DNA of 35,545 nucleotides from Pseudomonadota bacterium. GTDB lineage: Bacteria > Pseudomonadota > Gammaproteobacteria > Burkholderiales > Burkholderiaceae_F. The position numbers and the translations under genes were made by a program. The notes beneath the pieces were generated by a model, which saw nothing but the letters and a program-made list of their open reading frames with translations, was not told the origin of the DNA and searched no databases. The DNA lies in the NCBI GenBank assembly GCA_023443095.1, contig JAEZVV010000124.1, forward strand, positions 1 through 35,545, given 5' to 3'. Shown in pieces: positions 16,412-26,885 of this stretch (the stretch's first letter is position 1; every line of letters starts with the position of its first letter).

Positions 16412-17236
16412 ATGTGCCTGATCGCCTTTGCCTGGCATAGCCACCCCGACTACCCGCTGGTGGTGGTGGGCAATCGCGACGAGTTCTACGCCCGCCGCAC
16501 CCGCGCAGCGGCGTGGTGGGGGCAGGCGGTGTCGCTGCTGGCCGGGCGCGACGAAGAAGCTGGCGGCACCTGGATGGGCATCACCCGCCAGGGCCGCTTC
16601 GCGGCGCTGACCAATGTGCGCGCGCCGAACGAACGCAATCCGCATGCGGCCTCGCGCGGCGAACTCGTGCTCGGTGCCTTGCAGGCGGGCGAACCGGCCG
16701 CCGACTGGCTCGAGGCCCAGGCCACGCGCCTGCCCGGCTACAACGGCTTCAACCTGCTGGTGGGCGATGTCTGGCCCGCCGCCGGAACCGAGCCGGCCCT
16801 GGTCTACCAGAGCAACCGCAGCCAGACCGGCCCGCTCCGTCTGGCGCCCGGGGTCTACGGAATCTCCAACGGCCTGCTCGATACTCCCTGGCCCAAGCTC
16901 ACGCGGGCGGTGGGCCGGGTCAGCCTGCAGATCGCGCAGAAAGTCGACGCCGAGAAGCTGATCGGGATTTTCTCCGACCGTCGCCGCGCCCCGGTGAGCG
17001 AACTGCCTTCGACCGGCATCCCGCCCGACTGGGAACGCGCCCTGTCCGCGATCCAGATCCGAGCCAACGGCTACGGCACCCGCTCGACCACGGTGATCAC
17101 GGTGCGGGCCGACGGCCTGGTCAACTTCGTCGAACGCAGCTTCGATGCGCTCGAACCCGACGCTTTCTCCGACCGCCACTACGAGTTTTCTCTGGCGCGC
17201 CGGGTGCCCGCCGGCGCCCCCGGAAACGAGCTCTAG
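16412..17236 (+). CDS. NRDE family protein (TANGO2-like)
   Basis: A 274-residue member of the NRDE/TANGO2 family. It starts MCLIAFAW with the invariant Cys2, and has the name-giving NRDE in VVGNRDEFYARRT at residue 21, then GGTWMGI and FAALTNVR. Cys2 could be an N-terminal nucleophile after Met removal, as in Ntn hydrolases; this is inferred from fold resemblance. The family is linked to haem or lipid handling in eukaryotes, but the bacterial role is unsettled. The gene ends in a CTAG shared with the stop of the convergent GNAT gene. Confidence 0.88.
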   Translation: MCLIAFAWHSHPDYPLVVVGNRDEFYARRTRAAAWWGQAVSLLAGRDEEAGGTWMGITRQGRFAALTNVRAPNERNPHAASRGELVLGALQAGEPAADWLEAQATRLPGYNGFNLLVGDVWPAAGTEPALVYQSNRSQTGPLRLAPGVYGISNGLLDTPWPKLTRAVGRVSLQIAQKVDAEKLIGIFSDRRRAPVSELPSTGIPPDWERALSAIQIRANGYGTRSTTVITVRADGLVNFVERSFDALEPDAFSDRHYEFSLARRVPAGAPGNEL

Positions 17237-17667
17237 CCGAACACGTGCCGCATCTTGCGGTGCGGGATCTCGCAGTCGAGGTATTCGTCGCCCTCGGCGA
17301 CAAAGCCGTGTTTGCCGTAGAAGCTGAGCGCATGCGTCTGCGCCGACAAGGCCACTTCGCCGAAACCGCGCCGACGCGCCTCCTGCATCAGCGCGCTCAG
17401 CAGCAAGGCCCCCACGCCCAGGCCGCGTGCGCTCTGGGTCACCGCCATGCGGCCGATATGGCCGTCGGGCAGCAGGCGGCCGGTGCCCAGCGCCGTGCCG
17501 TCGGCGGCGCGGGCGATCGCGTGCAGCGACAAGGCGTCCCATTCGTCGAGCTCGGTTTCGGGAGGAACGTGCTGTTCATCGCAGAAAACGGCGTAGCGGA
17601 TCGGCGCAGCCTCGTCCTTGAGCTCCTCCCAGGAGCCGAGTTGAATCGTGATTTCAGGGCCAGTCAT
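17233..17667 (-). CDS. GNAT family N-acetyltransferase
   Basis: Cytosolic acetyl-CoA-dependent acyltransferase, 144 residues, of the ElaA-like/YjcF-like small class. The acetyl-CoA pyrophosphate-binding motif is clear as RMAVTQSARGLGVGALLLSALM (Q/R-x-x-G-x-G/A), given here by QSARGLGVG. SFYGKHGFV is the usual beta5-alpha4 end motif. The N-terminal RYAVFCDEQHVP segment is typical of the group. ATG 17667 has GAGGA 6 nt upstream. The acceptor substrate is unknown. Confidence 0.87.
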   Translation of the reverse strand: MTGPEITIQLGSWEELKDEAAPIRYAVFCDEQHVPPETELDEWDALSLHAIARAADGTALGTGRLLPDGHIGRMAVTQSARGLGVGALLLSALMQEARRRGFGEVALSAQTHALSFYGKHGFVAEGDEYLDCEIPHRKMRHVFG

Positions 17668-17761
17668 GGCAGGTCCTCCTCGGCACGGCGGTTTCGAAAC
17701 CATCGATCATGGCATGCGTTTCGGTCTGCCCCGCCCTGCCCCGGAGGGAGAGCCGCGGACC

Positions 17762-17775
17762 TTGACCTAGACCAA
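17762..17775. promoter_or_regulatory. FNR/Anr-like box in the GNAT/clbS intergenic region
   Basis: TTGAC-CTAG-ACCAA matches the FNR/Anr layout (TTGAT-N4-ATCAA) with one substitution in each half-site. It lies about 135 bp upstream of the ClbS-like ATG and 95 bp upstream of the GNAT ATG. Two mismatches in a short motif make chance occurrence quite possible. Confidence 0.25.
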
Positions 17776-17896
17776 GCCCCGGTCGATCGACGTCCGTGCG
17801 GGCGGGTCGCTCAATCGCCGCCGCACTGCGCCTCATGCAGGCCGCGGGACAATGCCCACCTCAGGCGGCTGTGGAGCCGTTGCACAAGGGCTGCCC

Positions 17897-18409
17897 ATGG
17901 CCGTGCCAAACAACAAGCAGGAACTACTCGACGCCATCACCACCAACTACCGCAAGCTGGTCGAAGATCTCGCCTCCGTTCCGCCGGGCCGTGCCCGTGA
18001 GCCCACGCTGGACGGCCACGCACAAGGCACACGCATGAGCGTGGCCGACCTGGTGGCCTACCTGATCGGCTGGAACCGGCTGGTGCTCAAGTGGTGCGAC
18101 GCGAAGGCGCAGGGGCTGCCGGTCGATTTTCCGGAAACCGGCTACCGCTGGAACGAGTTGGGCCGCCTCGCGCAGAAGTTTTATGCCGAACACGCGGGCC
18201 AGGGCTATCCGGTCCTGTTGGCGCAGTTTGCCGAGGTTTACGCCCGCATCGTGGCGCTGGTCGAGCGGGAGACCGACGCGACCCTGTATGGCGGGCCCTG
18301 GTACGAGAAATACCCCTTGGGCCGCATGATCCAGTTCAATACCTCGTCGCCCTACGCCAACGCGCGGACGCGGCTGCGGCGATGGAAGAAGCTTCAGGGC
18401 CTGGCCTGA
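17897..18409 (+). CDS. ClbS/DfsB family four-helix-bundle protein
   Basis: A 170-residue cytosolic protein of the ClbS/DfsB (DUF1706) family, the same length as E. coli ClbS. The N-terminus MAVPNNKQELLDAITTNY closely follows ClbS, and the family's SVADLVAYLIGWNRLVLKW, FPETGYRWNELG and a late GPWYEKYPLGRMIQ region are present. ClbS is a cyclopropane hydrolase that inactivates the genotoxin colibactin; most chromosomal homologues have unknown substrates. No polyketide genes lie in the window. AAGGG sits 7 nt before ATG 17897, which decides against an ATG 45 bases upstream. It ends convergent with the M16 peptidase gene. Confidence 0.87.
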   Translation: MAVPNNKQELLDAITTNYRKLVEDLASVPPGRAREPTLDGHAQGTRMSVADLVAYLIGWNRLVLKWCDAKAQGLPVDFPETGYRWNELGRLAQKFYAEHAGQGYPVLLAQFAEVYARIVALVERETDATLYGGPWYEKYPLGRMIQFNTSSPYANARTRLRRWKKLQGLA

Positions 18410-18434
18410 GCCAGGCTTGATTGCGCGGCCCCCA

Positions 18435-18462
18435 CGGCGCCGGATCCGCAGACCCGGCGCCG
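18435..18462. terminator. Hairpin between convergent clbS-like and M16 genes
   Basis: CGGCGCCGG (18435-18443) pairs perfectly with CCGGCGCCG (18454-18462) around a 10-nt loop. It occupies the 80-bp gap between two convergent stop codons. There is no U tract, so termination may be partial or Rho-assisted. Confidence 0.45.
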
Positions 18463-18489
18463 GAGAGCCGCCGGCTTCGATCGGCCCGC

Positions 18490-21213
<2,724 letters not shown>

Positions 21214-21558
21214 CGGGTCCGTCCAGTCACGGGAGGGGCAAACACTTTAGCAAGCCGGCGCGCGACTGGCGGCGGCGAATCCGCAACTTGCCAAAAACAC
21301 CGGGATCGGCGGCAGTTGTGAGCCGACGACGGCTCAGGCCGCTGCGGGCCGTCGGGAGAGGGATGTCCGGCGATGCGCTTCGCACCAATCGATGACGAGC
21401 GTGCTCAGGTACGGTCTCGGCTGTTCAGGGTTTTGACGGGAGTCCGATGCAGTGCTCAGACCCCGGACTGAAATGAATGTTCGAGGTTCTCGGATCAGCG
21501 CCTCACTTGCTGGCCGAAAGGCCAGAAGCGAGTTGGCAATGGAGAAAACTGCAACAAG
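21214..21558. other. Gene-free intergenic region upstream of the M16 peptidase gene
   Basis: No supported gene in this 345 bp. It must carry the M16 promoter and the 3' end of the Dabb gene. Two small perfect hairpins are visible: GAGCCG-ACGA-CGGCTC at 21320-21335 and CTGGCC-GAAA-GGCCAG at 21510-21525. The second lies 34 bp after the Dabb stop. Neither has a U tract. No tRNA or small-ORF signal was recognised. Confidence 0.5.
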
Positions 21559-21867
21559 TTACCCATCCACCCGGTAATCCACGACCTGCCTCGACTCCCG
21601 GATCGCGGCGATGAAGGGCTTCATCGCCACGTGGTCCGGGTGATTCTGGTAAACCGCCAGCGCGGCTTCGTCGGTGAACTCGGAATAGAGCACCACGTCG
21701 CAAGTCGCTTCCAGTCCGGGCGTGGAGAGGCCGACTTCGAGCTTGAGCAGGCCGGGCACCTTGCCGTCCATGCTCTCGAGCAGCGCCTTCATCTTGGCGG
21801 CGTTGCTTGTCCGGTCCGCGCCTTCGGCGGTGTCTTTCAGTTTCCACATGACGATGTGTTTGAGCAT
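21559..21867 (-). CDS. Dabb (stress-responsive alpha/beta barrel) domain protein
   Basis: A 102-residue single-domain protein of the Dabb family, dimeric ferredoxin-like barrels. It begins MLKHIVMWKLKD and contains VGLSTPGLEATCDVVLYSEF and YQNHPDHVAMKPFI, matching the usual HIVLFKLK...HPxH layout (segments given in part). GGAAAG lies 3 nt before the ATG. It follows the FadJ-like gene by 69 bp on the same strand, so it may be the distal gene of the acyl-CoA degradation unit. Biochemical roles vary within the family, including a few cyclases; none can be assigned here. Confidence 0.85.
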   Translation of the reverse strand: MLKHIVMWKLKDTAEGADRTSNAAKMKALLESMDGKVPGLLKLEVGLSTPGLEATCDVVLYSEFTDEAALAVYQNHPDHVAMKPFIAAIRESRQVVDYRVDG

Positions 21868-21936
21868 GGTCTTTCCGCCCGCGGCGCGAGCTTGAGTGAT
21901 ATGGGTAAGGCGCCGGCCGCGGCCGGCGCATAGGAC

Positions 21937-24027
21937 CTAGCCCCAGCGGCCGGATCGGGCCGCGGCCTTGAGCGCGGGCGCGGCCTGCCAGAACTCGGGG
22001 TCGGCGTGGCGGTTGGTCGCGTAGGACTCCATCGCCTCGAGCACCCGCTTCAAGCCCTTGGCTTCGGCATGGAACATCGGGCCGCCACGGCTGGCGGGAA
22101 AGCCGTAGCCGGCGAGGTAGACCACGTCGATGTCCGAGGCGCGCTGGGCAATGCCCTCTTCCAACAGGCGGGCGCCTTCGTTGACCAGGGCCAGGATGCA
22201 GCGGCCGACGATTTCCTCGTCGCTCAGTTCGCGCGGCGTGATGCCGAGTTCGGCGCGATGGCTCTCGATCAAAGCGTCGACCTCGGGGTCGGGTTGCGGG
22301 GTGCGGCTGCCCGGTTCGTAGCGGTACCAGCCGCGGCCGGTCTTCTGCCCCAGGCGGCCGGCCTCGACCACGCGGTCGGCGATCCGCGAGTATTTCTGCT
22401 GCGGCAATTCGGCGCGGCGGCGCTGGCGGATCGCGTAACCGATGTCCATGCCCGCCATGTCGCTCATGGCAAACGGCCCCATCGCCATGCCGAAGGCCTG
22501 CAGGGCGGCGTCGATCTTCTGCGGGCTCGCGCCTTCGTCGACCAGGAACAGCGACTGCCGCAGGTATTGCTCGAGCATGCGGTTGCCGATGAAGCCGTCG
22601 CACACCCGCGCAACCACTGCCACCTTGCGCAGCCGCCGGGCAAGCGACATCGCCGTGGCCAGCACGTCCTTGGCGGTGGCCTCGCCCCGCACCACTTCCA
22701 GAAGCCGCATGACATTGGCCGGGCTGAAGAAATGCAGGCCGACTACGTCCTGCGGGCGGCGGGTCGCGGCCGCGATCGCGTTGATGTCCAGGGTCGAGGT
22801 GTTGGTGGCAAGGATCGCGCCCGGTTTCATCACCGCGTCGAGTCGGCGGAAGACCTCCTGCTTGACCGCGAGGTCCTCGACCACGGCTTCGATCACGACG
22901 TCGGCCTGGGCCAGGTCCTCCAGGTCGAGCGTGGGGTTGAGCAGCGCCACCCGCGCCTCGACCTCGGCCGGGCTCAGCTTGCCCTTGGCCGCGCTCGCTT
23001 CCCAGTGACGACGGCAGGTGGCCAGGCCGCGCTCGAGCGCGGCATTGTCCTTCTCGTACACGAGCACCGGCAGGCCGGCGTTGGCGAAGCTCATCGCGAT
23101 GCCGCTGCCCATGGTGCCGAAACCCACCACGGCCGCGCTGTGGATGGGGCGGGTCGGGGTGTCGGCCGGAACGTCGGCGATACGCGCGGCTGCGCGTTCT
23201 GCAAAAAAGGCATGCCGTAGAGCGTGCGATTCTTCCGAGGCGAGTAACTTGGCAAACAGCTTGTGTTCCTTCTGCAGGCCGACTTCGAAGGGGTCGCGCA
23301 CGGCGGCTTCGACCGCGTAGACACAGGCCATGGGCGCGGTCAGACCGCGCGCGTTTTTGCTCACTCGTTCGAGCGCCAGCATGAAAAAGGCGGAGCGGTC
23401 GACCCCGGCGGGCAGAGCCACCGAAGCATTGCGCAGCAGCGGCAGATCGATCACCTCCTCGACCCGGTGCGCGAACTTCATCACTCCGTCGAAGTTCTGG
23501 TCGGTGACGATCGCCTGCACCAGGCCGGCTTCGAGCGCCGTGGCTGCGTCGACCGGAGCGCCGGTGGTGATCATCTCGAGCGCGAGTTCGGCGCCCACCG
23601 CGCGCGGCAGGCGCTGGGTGCCGCCCGCGCCCGGCAGGAGGCCGAGCTTGACCTCGGGCAGGGCGAGGCTGGCGCCGGGGGTGGCAAGACGATAGTGGCA
23701 GCCCAGCGCAAGTTCGAGCCCGCCGCCCAGGCAGACGCCGTTGATGGCGGCGATCACGGGTTTGGGCAAGCGTTCGATCAGGTCGATCAGCTGGGTCAGG
23801 CTGGGTTCGGCGAGGGCGAGGTCGGTGCCGAACTCGCGGATGTCGGCCCCGCCGGAGAACACGTTGCGGCTGCCGGTCAGCACGATCGCCTTGACGTAGC
23901 GCTCGCGGTTGGCGCGCTCGAGGGCATCGGCGAGCGCCACGCGGGTGGCGTGGCCCAGGCTGTTGACGGGCGGATGGTCGATCCAGACCACGGCCACATG
24001 ACCGCGGGTTTCGTAAAACACGCTCAT
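21937..24027 (-). CDS. Bifunctional enoyl-CoA hydratase / 3-hydroxyacyl-CoA dehydrogenase (FadJ/FadB-like)
   Basis: Two central steps of beta-oxidation in one 696-residue cytosolic protein. The N-terminal crotonase half has both catalytic glutamates, in GGGLELALGC (about residue 105) and LPEVKLGLLPGAGGTQ (about 125). The dehydrogenase half starts near residue 295 with the NAD-binding GFGTMGSGIA, and keeps the catalytic His-Glu pair in GLHFFSP and LLEVVRG, and the Asn in CDGFIGNR. A duplicated C-terminal dehydrogenase domain completes it. It is shorter than E. coli FadB/FadJ (714-729). AGGAG lies 8 nt before ATG 24027. It follows livF on the same strand, suggesting joint work on imported acids. 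No thiolase gene is present. Confidence 0.93.
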   Translation of the reverse strand: MSVFYETRGHVAVVWIDHPPVNSLGHATRVALADALERANRERYVKAIVLTGSRNVFSGGADIREFGTDLALAEPSLTQLIDLIERLPKPVIAAINGVCLGGGLELALGCHYRLATPGASLALPEVKLGLLPGAGGTQRLPRAVGAELALEMITTGAPVDAATALEAGLVQAIVTDQNFDGVMKFAHRVEEVIDLPLLRNASVALPAGVDRSAFFMLALERVSKNARGLTAPMACVYAVEAAVRDPFEVGLQKEHKLFAKLLASEESHALRHAFFAERAAARIADVPADTPTRPIHSAAVVGFGTMGSGIAMSFANAGLPVLVYEKDNAALERGLATCRRHWEASAAKGKLSPAEVEARVALLNPTLDLEDLAQADVVIEAVVEDLAVKQEVFRRLDAVMKPGAILATNTSTLDINAIAAATRRPQDVVGLHFFSPANVMRLLEVVRGEATAKDVLATAMSLARRLRKVAVVARVCDGFIGNRMLEQYLRQSLFLVDEGASPQKIDAALQAFGMAMGPFAMSDMAGMDIGYAIRQRRRAELPQQKYSRIADRVVEAGRLGQKTGRGWYRYEPGSRTPQPDPEVDALIESHRAELGITPRELSDEEIVGRCILALVNEGARLLEEGIAQRASDIDVVYLAGYGFPASRGGPMFHAEAKGLKRVLEAMESYATNRHADPEFWQAAPALKAAARSGRWG

Positions 24028-24036
24028 GTCTGCACT

Positions 24037-24058
24037 CCTGAGGCTTCCTGCCTTCAGG
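24037..24058 (-). promoter_or_regulatory. Leader hairpin next to the fadJ-like ribosome-binding site
   Basis: In the mRNA, CCTGAAGGC pairs with GCCTCAGG across a 5-nt loop with one bulged A. The 3' arm runs into the AGGAG Shine-Dalgarno 8 nt before the start codon. It could modulate translation; a chance stem is equally possible. Confidence 0.25.
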
Positions 24059-24104
24059 CACCAGATTACCCCAGCGGGAGCGGGCCGATCGGGCGGCCAG
24101 GGCC

Positions 24105-24126
24105 GCTCTTGCGGCAGGACAAGAGC
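24105..24126 (-). terminator. Hairpin directly after livF
   Basis: GCTCTTG and CAAGAGC pair perfectly around an 8-nt loop, beginning one base after the livF stop codon. No U tract follows, so read-through into the fadJ-like gene remains likely. Confidence 0.35.
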
Positions 24127-24127
24127 C

Positions 24128-24817
24128 TCAGACTTCGAGCCAGTCCTGGCGGATGTCGGGCCGGGCCGAGAGCTCGGCCGGCGTGCCTTCGAACACGATG
24201 CGGCCCTGCCCCATCACGTAGCAGCGGTGCGCAAGGTCGAGCGCGATGGTGAGCTTCTGCTCGATCAGCAGGACCGAGACTCCGCGTTCCTGCAGCGCGC
24301 GCAGGAAACCCGCCACCAGGTCGACCAGCTGCGGCGCCAGGCCTTCGGTGGGTTCGTCGATCAGCACCAGCTCGGGGTCGCCCATCATCGTGCGCGCCAG
24401 CGCCAGCATCTGCTGCTCGCCGCCCGACAACAGCCCGGCCGCCGTGCCGGCACGAGCTTCGAGCTGGGGAAAGAGCCGGAACATGTCGTCCCGCCGCCAG
24501 CGGCCAGGGCGGGACTTCAGCCCCAGGCGCAGGTTCTCCTCAACCGACAGGGTGGGAAAGACATCCCGGCTCTCGGGCACGTAACCCAGGCCGCGGCGGG
24601 CGATCTGGTGGGTTGGAAGGCGGGCGATCGATTCGCCCTTGAACTCGATCCGACCGCTGCGTTCGCTCAGGCCCATGATCGCCTTGGCCGTGGTCGAGCG
24701 GCCGACGCCGTTGCGCCCGAGCAAGGCGACGATTTCGCCCGCGCCCACGGTCAGGTCAACGCCGTGCAAGACCCGGCTTTTGCCGTAGCCGGCGCGCAGC
24801 GCTTCGAGTCTGAGCAT
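24128..24817 (-). CDS. livF: LivF-type branched-chain amino acid/organic acid ABC transporter ATPase
   Basis: ATP-binding subunit of 229 residues in the HAAT importer class. The signature LSGGEQQMLALAR (about residue 130), Walker B LVLIDEPTEGLAP and the switch region LLIEQKL are normal. The Walker A motif reads GRNGVGRST (about residues 34-42), with arginine where the consensus has the nucleotide-binding lysine; I recall this variant in some betaproteobacterial LivF proteins, so it need not be inactive. The ATG shares one base with the livG stop (TGATG). It would pair with LivG to drive LivH/LivM. Confidence 0.92.
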   Translation of the reverse strand: MLRLEALRAGYGKSRVLHGVDLTVGAGEIVALLGRNGVGRSTTAKAIMGLSERSGRIEFKGESIARLPTHQIARRGLGYVPESRDVFPTLSVEENLRLGLKSRPGRWRRDDMFRLFPQLEARAGTAAGLLSGGEQQMLALARTMMGDPELVLIDEPTEGLAPQLVDLVAGFLRALQERGVSVLLIEQKLTIALDLAHRCYVMGQGRIVFEGTPAELSARPDIRQDWLEV

Positions 24818-25584
24818 CAGGCGCCCTCCCCTGCAACTGCGCGGCGGCCGAGGTAGGCCTCCTGCACTGCGAGGTTGGCGCGGATCTCGGCCGGGGTGCC
24901 GGTGGCGATGATGCGGCCGTAGACCAGAACGCTGATGCGGTCGGCCAGGTCGAACACCACGTTCATGTCGTGCTCGACCATGAGCAGGGTCTTGCCCGCG
25001 CTCACGGCGCGGATCAGCGCCATCGCGTTTTCGGTTTCGGCGCGGCTCATGCCGGCCGTGGGTTCGTCGAGCAGGATCACGTCGGCGCCGCCGGCGAAAG
25101 TGATGCCGATCTCGAGCGCGCGCTGCTCGGCGTAGCTGAGTTCGCCTGCCGCCGTGTGGCGACGGCTCTGCAGACCGATCTGCTCCAGCACCTCGTCGGC
25201 GCGGTCGCGGGCTTCGGCCCGTTGCGACAGACGCTGCCAGAAGCTGTAGCGGTGGGGCTGCGAGCCCAGGACCGCGCAGCGCAGGTTGTCGAAGACCGAG
25301 AGGCGATGAAACAGGTTGTTGATCTGGAAGCTGCGCGCCAGACCCAGGCGGCTGATCTCGCAGGGCGAGGCGCGGGTGATGTCCCGCCCCTTGAGGCGCA
25401 CGCTGCCGCCGCTGGCGTGGTGGCGCCCGCTGACAAGGTTGAACAGCGTGCTTTTGCCGGCACCGTTGGGGCCGATAAGAGCGTGGCGCTCGCCCGCGGC
25501 GATGGAAAGTTCGACTCCGCGCAGGACCTCGGTGGCACCGAAGCTCTGATGCAGGCCGTTCAACTCGAGCGCGGCCGGGCTCAT
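24817..25584 (-). CDS. livG: LivG-type ABC transporter ATPase
   Basis: Second ATP-binding subunit, 255 residues, starting at ATG 25584. Walker A is canonical (GPNGAGKST, about residue 38). The LivG-specific LARSFQINNLF follows the Q-loop. The ABC signature is degenerate, AGELSYAEQRALEIG, which is usual for LivG, and Walker B is VILLDEPTAGMS with the switch histidine in MVEHDMNVV. The start overlaps the livM stop as ATGA and the end overlaps livF, so the three are translationally coupled. Confidence 0.93.
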   Translation of the reverse strand: MSPAALELNGLHQSFGATEVLRGVELSIAAGERHALIGPNGAGKSTLFNLVSGRHHASGGSVRLKGRDITRASPCEISRLGLARSFQINNLFHRLSVFDNLRCAVLGSQPHRYSFWQRLSQRAEARDRADEVLEQIGLQSRRHTAAGELSYAEQRALEIGITFAGGADVILLDEPTAGMSRAETENAMALIRAVSAGKTLLMVEHDMNVVFDLADRISVLVYGRIIATGTPAEIRANLAVQEAYLGRRAVAGEGA

Positions 25585-26885
25585 GACTGCTCCCCGGGTT
25601 GTTGCAGGCGTACGGCCTGGTTCCCGACCGAATCCCGGCGCTCGGCGAAACGGCGCCCGCCGCGGGCGACCGCGGCCGTGCCGGCGGCGATCAGGATCGC
25701 CGCCAGGGCCCAGTTCCCGGGCCGAGAGGGATCGAACTCGGCGCCCGCGATCCGCGCCACCGGGTTCGCGCCCAGCGCCAGCGTGGCTTGGTAGGCCATT
25801 TCCACGACCAGCACCACCCCTAGCGCCAGCAACAAGTAGGCGGCGACCAGGCCCAGGAGCGGGCCCACCAGCCAGCGCAGCTTGCCGCCGCGCGCAAGTC
25901 GCGCCGCACCCTGCAGCAGGCTGGCGAGTCCGCCCGGCGCAAACATCACGAGCAGGACGAAAAAGAGCCCCAGGTAGAGCTGCCAGGCCGGGGTGAACTC
26001 CGACAGCGCCACCGCAAAGAAAACGAACACCACGGCGCCCAGCACCGGCCCGAAGAAAAACGCCGATCCGCCGATGACGGTGGCCAGCAACACGCTGCCC
26101 GACCGCAGGGCGGAGAGGTTCTCGGCGCTGGCGATTTCGAAGTTGATCGCCGTCAGCGCACCGGCTACGCCGGCGAAAAATCCGGCCATCACCACCATGA
26201 TCCAGCGCACGAGCCGCGGGTTGAAGCCGATGAACTCGGCCCGTTCGGGGTTGTCGCGCACCGCGTTCGCGACCCGGCCGAGCGGGGTGCGGGTCAGGGC
26301 GAACATGGCGGCCGTCGAAACGAAACACCAGGCGGCGATCAGGTAATAGACCTGGATCGGCGGGCCGAAATTCCAGCCGGCCACGCCCAGGAAGTTGCCG
26401 CCGGCGGTGCGGTCGCCGACGATACCGGCTTCGCCGCCGAAGAACCCGGGGAACATCAGCGCAGCGGCAAACACCATCTCGCCTATGCCCAGCGTGATCA
26501 TGGCAAAGGGAGTGCCGGCCTTGCGCGTCAACACCGCGCCAAACACCAGGGCGAAAAAGGCACCGGCTCCTCCGCCCACCAGCGGCAGCAGCGATACCGG
26601 CCAGATCGAGGAGCCGGCGGCGACTGCGTTCAACACCTGCACGCAAAAAAACGCGCCCAGGCCCAGATACACCGAATGACCGAAGGACAACAGGCCGGTC
26701 TGGCCGAACAGGATGTTGTAGCTGAGAGCGAAGATCACCATGATGCCCATCTGGCTCAGCAGGCTGAGGGCAAAACTCTGGGTGAAGAGCCGCGGCGCCA
26801 GCAGCAACCCCAGCGCGACCAGGCCCCAGATCCCATAGGGCGACAGCGCGGCGAGCCGGGCGCGGAGGGGGGCGGTCGGCTTCAT
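25581..26885 (-). CDS. livM: LivM-type ABC transporter permease
   Basis: Inner-membrane permease of 434 residues. About eight to ten hydrophobic segments are visible from residue 18 to 330. The family motif YNILFGQTGLLSFGHSVYLGLGAF is near residue 55 (cited by NILFGQTGLLSFGH), and the EAA-like loop GRVANAVRDNPERAEFIGFN near residue 220. Unusually for a plain LivM, about 100 C-terminal residues continue past the PGGLASLL end with another membrane segment (LVAAYLLLALGVVLVVEMAY) and a soluble tail. ATG 26885 directly abuts the livH stop. Confidence 0.92.
   Translation of the reverse strand: MKPTAPLRARLAALSPYGIWGLVALGLLLAPRLFTQSFALSLLSQMGIMVIFALSYNILFGQTGLLSFGHSVYLGLGAFFCVQVLNAVAAGSSIWPVSLLPLVGGGAGAFFALVFGAVLTRKAGTPFAMITLGIGEMVFAAALMFPGFFGGEAGIVGDRTAGGNFLGVAGWNFGPPIQVYYLIAAWCFVSTAAMFALTRTPLGRVANAVRDNPERAEFIGFNPRLVRWIMVVMAGFFAGVAGALTAINFEIASAENLSALRSGSVLLATVIGGSAFFFGPVLGAVVFVFFAVALSEFTPAWQLYLGLFFVLLVMFAPGGLASLLQGAARLARGGKLRWLVGPLLGLVAAYLLLALGVVLVVEMAYQATLALGANPVARIAGAEFDPSRPGNWALAAILIAAGTAAVARGGRRFAERRDSVGNQAVRLQQPGEQS

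Noticed and set aside
21214..21558. Small RNA, tRNA or hidden short gene in the longest gap
   Set aside because: There are only two 6-bp hairpins without U tracts, no cloverleaf, and no short frame with a ribosome-binding site.
21503..24061. 852-codon open frame on the minus strand
   Set aside because: It overlaps the FadJ-like and Dabb genes in another frame. The product is Arg/Pro/Ala-rich and matches nothing, whereas the other frame has complete enzyme motifs.
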